The position numbers and the translations under genes are program-made. 64,000 bases of DNA from DCFW01 sp963790715. GTDB taxonomy: Bacteria > Bacteroidota > Bacteroidia > Bacteroidales > Bacteroidaceae. Position 1 is the stretch's first letter. Each line of letters opens with the position of its first letter. This document shows positions 58,361-64,000 of this stretch, piece after piece. The notes beneath the pieces are model-generated. The model saw only the letters and a list, made by a program, of their open reading frames with translations. It was not told the origin of the DNA and made no database searches. The DNA lies in the NCBI GenBank assembly GCA_963790715.1, contig CAWBPN010000008.1, positions 1 to 64,000 of the forward strand, given 5' to 3'.

Positions 58361-59430
58361 AGCGTATGGCGATTTATTCGTCCGAACGTCTTGATACTGG
58401 TATATTTTCGCCACAAATTAAGTTTACGATATGGAGGCACACCTTTTCTATCAATATAATCCTGAGCTGCCGCAAGCATACGCTTGCATACATTTCCATC
58501 AAGATACGGATCATAGTTGTCAATAATCCATTTACGGCGTGCAATGCTTGCCGGATCGTTTTGAACCTTATCAAAAGCAGTATTCAGTTCACCGGTGTCG
58601 GTGATATTCTCCCAATAAATATCCTTAGCTACCGCATTGTAAGTAATTACAGGACGATTAAGCAACAAAAATTCATATATCGTTGAAGAGGTGTCGCTAA
58701 TCATTATGTCAGACATAAGTTGATATTTCGTCACGTTTTCGCCGTGCTCCACAAAGACGACATTTTCTTGCGTCTTTGCCCACTCACGATACTCATCCAC
58801 CCACTCTTGCTTCGTGAGAGGATGAAACTTGAGAATAAGAACAATATCACGCTCGTTCACCAACTTTTCCAAAGATTCTTTCATATAAGGCAATGAGGTC
58901 AACGATGGAGAAAACGTGGGTGCATACAGAACAAGCTGTTTTCTATTACGTTCGTCCAACAAAGTACTTTTTTCGGCATCGAAAGCATGAAGATTAGCTT
59001 TAATCCAATCCTGCTTAGGCCAACCGGTTTCAGTCACTTCAAAATCTTTGTACTTGGCAGCCAATCGCTTGAACCCTTTTGTAAAGAAAGGACCTTGTGT
59101 GAAATATGTGTCGAAATAACGGCGGATGACCCAATGGTCTTTCTTTTCAGCTGCATATCCGTGGAATACCTGTATCTTCACTCCGGGCAAATAATACGGC
59201 ACTATATTTCCAGGTACGAATACAGCCTCAGGCGAAAAATCGTATATTTCTTGTATCGAATTAGTCCACTTAACCTTATCTTTAAGAGGGAAATCAGATA
59301 TTTTCAGCTTATGCACATACCACAACACTTGATGGCTCTCGCTACAATTGGCATCAATCTCCAACTGTAACGGATTAAGAATGTCAATAGCATATTTATT
59401 TTCACAAAACAGCACTATACGCATATCCAA
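58357..59430 (-). CDS. CDP-glycerol glycerophosphotransferase-like protein (TagF family)
   Basis: The 357-residue protein matches the Glyphos_transf fold of TagB/TagF enzymes, which move an alcohol phosphate from a CDP carrier onto a glycan. Landmarks are QVFHGYAAEKKDH, VTETGWPKQDW, LKFHPLTKQEW and ISDTSSTIYEFLLLNRPVI (about 245-263), the last being the diagnostic C-terminal motif. No membrane anchor. It opposes the cytidylyltransferase locus, 1.2 kb away, and could use its CDP product. The transferred group is unknown. Confidence 0.85.
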   Translation of the reverse strand: MDMRIVLFCENKYAIDILNPLQLEIDANCSESHQVLWYVHKLKISDFPLKDKVKWTNSIQEIYDFSPEAVFVPGNIVPYYLPGVKIQVFHGYAAEKKDHWVIRRYFDTYFTQGPFFTKGFKRLAAKYKDFEVTETGWPKQDWIKANLHAFDAEKSTLLDERNRKQLVLYAPTFSPSLTSLPYMKESLEKLVNERDIVLILKFHPLTKQEWVDEYREWAKTQENVVFVEHGENVTKYQLMSDIMISDTSSTIYEFLLLNRPVITYNAVAKDIYWENITDTGELNTAFDKVQNDPASIARRKWIIDNYDPYLDGNVCKRMLAAAQDYIDRKGVPPYRKLNLWRKYTSIKTFGRINRHTL

Positions 59431-59455
59431 TAACTTTTGTAATAATTACGAAATG

Positions 59456-59463
59456 CAAAAGTA
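59456..59463 (-). promoter_or_regulatory. -7 box of the TagF-like gene
   Basis: The minus strand reads TACTTTTG, 25 bp before the start codon at 59430. Confidence 0.5.
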
Positions 59464-59561
59464 ATGAAAAGCCTTTATTCTAAGAAGTTTTAAAGTTATT
59501 ATTTGCTCATGTCACGAAATATAGCGACTTTTGCTGAGTTTTACTGAAAAATGTTAGGCGC

Positions 59562-60578
59562 ATGTACAAAGTCAAGTTCACACCTTATCGTAAAGAGTTA
59601 GGGGAAATAATGCCACGACAAACAGCTCATCATAGCTGTGTCTCATCCGATGGAAAATATAAGTTTTATATCAATGAGGATGTTGACGACCCCGACTTTT
59701 GGGTTGTTCAAGGTAAGGGAATTCGGCAACCGGAAACGTGCCATGTAGCTCCCGAAAACACAATATTCCTTTCCACCGAACCGCGCTCCGTATTAATGTA
59801 TCCGCAAAAATACCTTAGGCAATTCGGATTGGTTTGCACATGTCAAGCAAGAACAAAGCATCCGAACCTGCATTTGGCTCCGGCCGTGCTTCCATGGTTG
59901 GTGGGTTGCACTGAAGACAAAGAAGGAAAATGCCATTTCACCATTGATTATGACATGCTGAAAGACGCTACCGCTCCAACCAAGACAAAGCTAATATCAG
60001 TAATCACAAGCAACAAAGCCTTCACCGGCGGACATGTTGAAAGAATTGAGTTCGTGAAAAAACTTAAGGAGCATTATGGCGATAAGATTGATGTATTCGG
60101 GCGCGGATGTAATGAATTTGATGATAAATGGGACGTGCTGGCTCCATACAAATATCATATCGCAATAGAAAATTCATCACACGATTATTACTGGTCTGAA
60201 AAAATATCCGATTGCTACCTCACTGAAACATTTCCGATTTACTACGGTTGTACCAACATAGGAGATTATTTTCCGCATGATGCTTATTGCAACATAGACA
60301 TCCATCATTTTGATGAAGCGGTAAAAATTATTGACCGATGCATTGCCAACGACATTTACGAACAACGCAAGCAAGCTCTTGCCGAAAGCAAAGAACTGGT
60401 TTTGGAAAAGTACAATATGTTCAACTACATAGCTTCGCTTTGCGACACATTGAATCCCGACAGCCCGAAACAGGATGTAACTTTGATACCTTGCGTAACG
60501 ATAGGCAACTGGCACAATTTCTATAACTACACCTTCAAACGCAGTTACTACAAAATCAAGCAAAAATTTATTCAATGA
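59562..60578 (+). CDS. Glycosyltransferase family 10 (fucosyltransferase fold)
   Basis: The 338-residue protein carries the GT10 signature in the C-terminal half: YKYHIAIENSSHDYYWSEKI, followed by TETFPIYYGCTNIGDYFP (about 205-245). GT10 enzymes include the alpha-1,3/4-fucosyltransferases that make Lewis-type structures, though bacterial members vary. The N-terminal half has the matching FLSTEPRSVLMYPQKYL. It overlaps the kinase gene by 4 bp. Confidence 0.88.
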   Translation: MYKVKFTPYRKELGEIMPRQTAHHSCVSSDGKYKFYINEDVDDPDFWVVQGKGIRQPETCHVAPENTIFLSTEPRSVLMYPQKYLRQFGLVCTCQARTKHPNLHLAPAVLPWLVGCTEDKEGKCHFTIDYDMLKDATAPTKTKLISVITSNKAFTGGHVERIEFVKKLKEHYGDKIDVFGRGCNEFDDKWDVLAPYKYHIAIENSSHDYYWSEKISDCYLTETFPIYYGCTNIGDYFPHDAYCNIDIHHFDEAVKIIDRCIANDIYEQRKQALAESKELVLEKYNMFNYIASLCDTLNPDSPKQDVTLIPCVTIGNWHNFYNYTFKRSYYKIKQKFIQ

Positions 60579-61357
60579 AAATAGTTATCAACCGACAATA
60601 TTTGCAGAACTCCCATTTGAAGACATTCATAGAGAATTTACCGACGTATTTTGACGAAAATGACGCCACACTTTATGACGAGCGCAATGTAATAAAGAGT
60701 TTTAATATTGATGACGGAGATGATAACCTGCAAAATGTAGTTATAAAAAGATACCATTGTCCAAATATTTTTCAAAGAATTATTTATAGTTTTTTCCGCC
60801 AAAGCAAGGCAAGACGTGCTTATCAAAATGCGGAAACATTATTGGAAAGAGGATTTTCAACACCTACTAATATAGCATACGTTGAACAAAGGAAAAGCGG
60901 ATTGTTTAAATACGGCTTTTATCTCACCGGATTTGACGGGGCACATCCGATATGCGAACAACTCAACGACCAAAAAGAATTCAACAAAACAATGGCCGGC
61001 GATTTCGCAGCATTTGCAGCTGAACTACATTCCAAAGGCATTCTTCACGGCGACTTAAATTCTACAAACGTACTTTTTCATCCGTTGGACAATGGCCATT
61101 ATTCATTTTCGGTCATAGATATCAACCGTATGACGACCCGGCAATCAGGCAACTTCACACCGAATGAATGTTTTGATAATCTTACTCGTTTTACAGGACG
61201 CATGGATTTATTCGAATATGTGCTTAAGCAATACATCATAGCCAGAAATTGGGATGTCGACAAATATCTGCCTCAAGCCATTGCCATAAAAAAGCATCAT
61301 GATGAACAATGGCGCAAAAGAAAAGCCTTTACCGGAAAAATCAAAAAGATATTCTAA
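60575..61357 (+). CDS. LPS core kinase-like protein (Kdo/WaaP family)
   Basis: The 260-residue protein kinase-like enzyme should phosphorylate a core sugar (Kdo or heptose). The catalytic loop reads LHSKGILHGDLNSTNVLF (about 150-167) and the metal-binding segment SVIDINRM (about 178-185). The conserved lysine in VVIKRYHCPN (about 55) is present. It overlaps the GT10 gene by 4 bp. Followed by a 678-bp non-coding gap. Confidence 0.88.
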   Translation: MKIVINRQYLQNSHLKTFIENLPTYFDENDATLYDERNVIKSFNIDDGDDNLQNVVIKRYHCPNIFQRIIYSFFRQSKARRAYQNAETLLERGFSTPTNIAYVEQRKSGLFKYGFYLTGFDGAHPICEQLNDQKEFNKTMAGDFAAFAAELHSKGILHGDLNSTNVLFHPLDNGHYSFSVIDINRMTTRQSGNFTPNECFDNLTRFTGRMDLFEYVLKQYIIARNWDVDKYLPQAIAIKKHHDEQWRKRKAFTGKIKKIF

Positions 61358-62035
61358 AATATGCGTTCATTTTAATCAAATAAATTTTTCTATTCATGTT
61401 TCATAACACCTGTATCCATAAGCTTTTTCAGCTGATGAGATGAATACCTGAAGTATTCAGAAAAATATGCGTGTATTGCTATAAAAATGGTTGACTGTTT
61501 AATCCATAATATTTTTGTCCTTATATAAAGAATAAAATTTACACTGAATATTACTTCAGTCTTCTCTATGTATACCGTTAATCATAAGTGTGTTTAATGT
61601 ATTTTCTCTGCATGTATTGTATTTTTTACAGCTGTGATAAGATGTTTTTACAGCTATAAAAAGATGTTTTCACAGCTGCAAAAACATCTTATCACAGCTG
61701 TAAAAACAGATATGGATACTGGTATTTTACAGTAAACACGCAGAACATTTCCACTATTCTTTGTGATAAGTCACGCAAATTTCAGGGGAAAACCTATTCA
61801 TTATCGGTAAATATTAAAATATAAGATATTGCAGTAAATATAAAAGTGCGATAATATGGATGAACATTGCATTATTTATGCAAAATATATGATTTTTCTG
61901 AATAGTTACAAGCCTTCAGTATTTCATTCTAAACACCTATAAAGGAAAGGGAATCTGAACAATGAATAGCTAATATAACGTTATATCATTAGGATATAAA
62001 TTATCTAATATTTAGTATTAGAACAAGGCTTCAGT
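61358..62035. other. Convergent intergenic region with 22-bp repeat array
   Basis: These 678 bp between two convergent genes contain no protein-coding frame that I can support. They hold a small hairpin near 61448-61465 (TGAATAC with GTATTCA), the 22-bp-period array at 61628-61715, and the 14-bp palindrome ATATAACGTTATAT (61973-61986). A near-repeat pair (ACAAGCCTTCAG and ACAAGGCTTCAG) is found near 61909 and 62022. No clear T-run terminator was found for either gene. Confidence 0.7.
61628..61715. repeat. Four-unit array with exact 22-bp period and 33-bp inverted repeat
   Basis: ACAGCT occurs at 61628, 61650, 61672 and 61694, exactly 22 bp apart. Each unit ends in an A- or T-tract with AAGATG or CATCTT. 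The array is also palindromic: 61623-61655 and 61674-61706 are inverted copies over 33 bp with one mismatch, around an 18-nt centre. Function unknown. Confidence 0.9.
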
Positions 62036-63112
62036 TTAATACAATGTATTCAGCCCTAAAAGTTTGCGATAAAGAGCAACATATTCATTAGTATACCGTT
62101 CATAACTGAACCCCTGTGCATAGTGTTTCATCTCTTGGATAAAATCTGTCCTTCGATAGAAATTGGTAAGATTTTCCTTCACTGCCTTAGCCATATATTC
62201 AGTATCGAAATTATCCCACACGAATGAATACTGCCCGCCAATTTCAGGAAGACTTGTGCAATTGGAAGTAAAAACAGCTTTTCCACACATCATAGCTTCC
62301 AGAACCGGAATGCCGAATCCTTCTACTTTGCTCGGAAAAGTGAATGCCACACAATGCCTATACAACCACACCTTTTCAGCCTCATCGACGTTGCCAACCA
62401 TGAATACTTGATTTTCGCAATGTTCATCCCGTATGGCCTGTCGCACAACTTTATCATAGTCAAATCGTTCATCACCGGCAATGAACAACTTGTATTCAGG
62501 AAAATGCTTCATCATCGGCACCAAAACATGAAAATTCTTTTTTGCCAATATCTGACCTATTGAGAAAAAAAACTTCTCATTAGTATCCTTAATGAAAACA
62601 GGTTGTTTCTCCGGTTGCAAATCAATATTTCGTACCCCGTTGTAAATCACCTGAATATTTTTGCCATGAATATTCATGTGCTTCAATATATCACGTTCGG
62701 CATAATGCGAAATTGTAGTTAAGTAGTCAGATCCATTTATCTTTCGTTGCAATTTCCAGATACGTTCAATTCTTCCAAGTCTGGATTTATCATATAAAAA
62801 GTTCAAATCATGAATAGTCATTAATTGAATTGTGCCTTTTGTTATAGCCCTATAATGAAATCGCTGTGTGGTAGCATGCCACAAATCCACAGAAGGTAGT
62901 TCATTCAAGTCGCGCCGCTTTTCGTACTTTTCCTTTATTTCCACATACTCCACATTATCGCCAAATGCGCCGATGTAGTCTTTAGGCACTAAAAACACAA
63001 ACTTCATATCATCAAACTGGAGCTTGGAAAGACGAGAAGCATAATTCTGATCTATCTCACCGAAGCCACAAAAGACTCCCATATGTGAAAATTCAACAAG
63101 TACTTTTTTCAT
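62036..63112 (-). CDS. Glycosyltransferase family 4
   Basis: The 358-residue GT-B enzyme has the C-terminal donor-site motif PSKVEGFGIPVLEAMMCGKAVFTS (about 270-293) and FSIGQILAKKNFHVLVPMM (about 185-203). I place the start at the ATG at 63112 (MKKVLVEFSHMG). The open frame extends to 63187, but that would add a hydrophobic leader lying over the -7 box TACTTTTG at 63136-63143. It faces the LPS kinase across the repeat-containing gap. Likely adds a core or O-antigen sugar. Confidence 0.9.
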   Translation of the reverse strand: MKKVLVEFSHMGVFCGFGEIDQNYASRLSKLQFDDMKFVFLVPKDYIGAFGDNVEYVEIKEKYEKRRDLNELPSVDLWHATTQRFHYRAITKGTIQLMTIHDLNFLYDKSRLGRIERIWKLQRKINGSDYLTTISHYAERDILKHMNIHGKNIQVIYNGVRNIDLQPEKQPVFIKDTNEKFFFSIGQILAKKNFHVLVPMMKHFPEYKLFIAGDERFDYDKVVRQAIRDEHCENQVFMVGNVDEAEKVWLYRHCVAFTFPSKVEGFGIPVLEAMMCGKAVFTSNCTSLPEIGGQYSFVWDNFDTEYMAKAVKENLTNFYRRTDFIQEMKHYAQGFSYERYTNEYVALYRKLLGLNTLY

Positions 63113-63135
63113 TATCGTACAAATGGTTATGACTA

Positions 63136-63143
63136 CAAAAGTA
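63136..63143 (-). promoter_or_regulatory. -7 box of the GT4 gene
   Basis: The minus strand reads TACTTTTG, 23 bp before the ATG at 63112. It supports the shorter start. Confidence 0.55.
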
Positions 63144-63249
63144 GATGTAATTTCTAAAATAGGAAAAGGAATAAGAAATAATAGCATTAAAATTTGGTAA
63201 TCTCGGTAAAAATATAGAAATTTGCGTAAATTTAAGTGATGAATTAAAA

Positions 63250-64000
63250 ATGAATGTAACTTTAATTATTTCTACTTACAACTGGAAAGAAGCGCTATAC
63301 TTAGTCCTTTTGAGTGTCAAACGCCAAGTAAAAATACCGAACGAAGTCATTATTGCAGATGACGGTTCAAATGAAGATACAAGAATTATGATAGACAAGG
63401 TACGTACGAATTTCCCTTGCCAGCTTATTCACGTTTGGAAAAAGCATGAGAATTTTCATAAGTCTTCTATTATGAATAAGGCCTTTTCAATTAGTAAAGG
63501 TGACTACATAATACAAATTGATGGAGATATCATAATGGACAAGAACTTTGTAAAAGACCACGCTTCAAGCTCCAGAAAAGGATATTTTCTTCATGGTAGC
63601 AGGGGAAAATTAAACTATAAACTAACAAACCGCATTACAAAAATAGGGAATTATGATCTTCACTTTTATACATCCGGCTTAAGACATAAACTCAATGTTA
63701 TGAGAATGCCTTTATTTACGCCATTCTTCTATATGAACAAGGATGACAGAGGATGTAACATGTCATTTTGGAGAAGAGATGTTATGAATGTAAACGGATA
63801 TGACGAACGAATCAAAGGATATGGATGGGAAGATATAGATTTATCCGAACGTTTAAGAAGGTCCGGCATCAAATTCAGATTCATTAAATTCAAAGCCATT
63901 GAATATCATTTAGAACATAAGTGCAGGGCAACAACTAACGTTCTAGACCGAAATGGAAATATCTTCTCTGACAATAATACAAACAACATCACTTACGTTC
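63250..64000 (+). CDS. Glycosyltransferase family 2 (GT27-like C-terminus), cut by window edge
   Basis: The ATG at 63250 opens a frame with no stop to the end of the window, at least 250 residues. The N-terminus MNVTLIISTYNWKEAL and VIIADDGSNEDT are GT2 motifs. The DXD site is in IQIDGDIIMD (about 92-101). The segment GYDERIKGYGWEDIDLSERL (about 181-200) is the galactosyltransferase-type WED motif. It is divergent from the GT4 gene. The 3' end lies beyond the right edge. Confidence 0.88.
   Translation, partial: MNVTLIISTYNWKEALYLVLLSVKRQVKIPNEVIIADDGSNEDTRIMIDKVRTNFPCQLIHVWKKHENFHKSSIMNKAFSISKGDYIIQIDGDIIMDKNFVKDHASSSRKGYFLHGSRGKLNYKLTNRITKIGNYDLHFYTSGLRHKLNVMRMPLFTPFFYMNKDDRGCNMSFWRRDVMNVNGYDERIKGYGWEDIDLSERLRRSGIKFRFIKFKAIEYHLEHKCRATTNVLDRNGNIFSDNNTNNITYV

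Noticed and set aside
5555..61715. CRISPR array for either 22-bp-period repeat
   Set aside because: The whole 22-bp unit repeats and there are no unique spacers. Cores occur in both orientations and no cas gene is in the window.

Overview
The window reads as chromosomal DNA of a Bacteroidales bacterium (phylum Bacteroidota). The evidence is a SusC/SusD polysaccharide-utilisation locus, a NigD-like lipoprotein, DUF3109, DUF4252 and DUF4254 proteins, a RNase H with an N-terminal RNA-binding module, an ECF sigma / membrane protein / DUF4252 trio, AT-rich intergenic DNA, and many promoters of the Bacteroidota type (TTTG, about 19-20 bp, then TAnnTTTG) with no clear Shine-Dalgarno sites. The 16S and 23S sequences look Bacteroidales. 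I cannot fix the family by eye.

Layout. Positions 1-4492 hold a leftward rRNA operon (16S, a tRNA-free spacer, 23S running off the left edge), with its promoter at 4653-4684. A 1.6 kb non-coding stretch follows. It holds a seven-unit array with an exact 22-bp period and a large hairpin. Next come an AraC-type regulator, two tRNA-Val genes, a sugar O-acetyltransferase and trpS. From 9 to 24.6 kb there is a leftward housekeeping block: a PPIase-like protein lacking its catalytic domains, a SurA-like chaperone, an OstA/LptA-like protein and mutL; then guaB, recQ, tig-clpP-clpX, a DUF3109 protein and gpmI. From 24.9 to 33.1 kb is a compact pectin-type PUL (susC, susD, pectate lyase, NigD-like). 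From 33.3 to 43 kb are sufB-C-D-S and rimP-nusA-infB. From 43.3 to 50.7 kb are a YgjP-type metalloprotein, the ECF sigma trio, argB-speA, a protein resembling the N-terminal half of a HNH endonuclease, aroK with a small basic partner, and rnhA.

From 50.7 kb to the right edge lies a surface-glycan region, probably lipo-oligosaccharide core: LpxL-type acyltransferase, two GT9 transferases, DUF4254, a GT32-like transferase, a HisC-fold PLP enzyme overlapping a LicC-like cytidylyltransferase, a CDP-glycerol-phosphotransferase-like protein, a GT10 (fucosyltransferase-fold) transferase, a WaaP/Kdo-type kinase, a GT4 and an unfinished GT2/GT27-like transferase. pdxB sits inside it. The PLP enzyme, cytidylyltransferase and TagF-like transferase could together make and attach a CDP-activated amino-alcohol phosphate. 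That is inference.

The most unexplained signals are two intergenic arrays of unrelated sequence (5555-5708 and 61628-61715) that both keep an exact 22-bp period. The second is also a near-perfect 33-bp inverted repeat.
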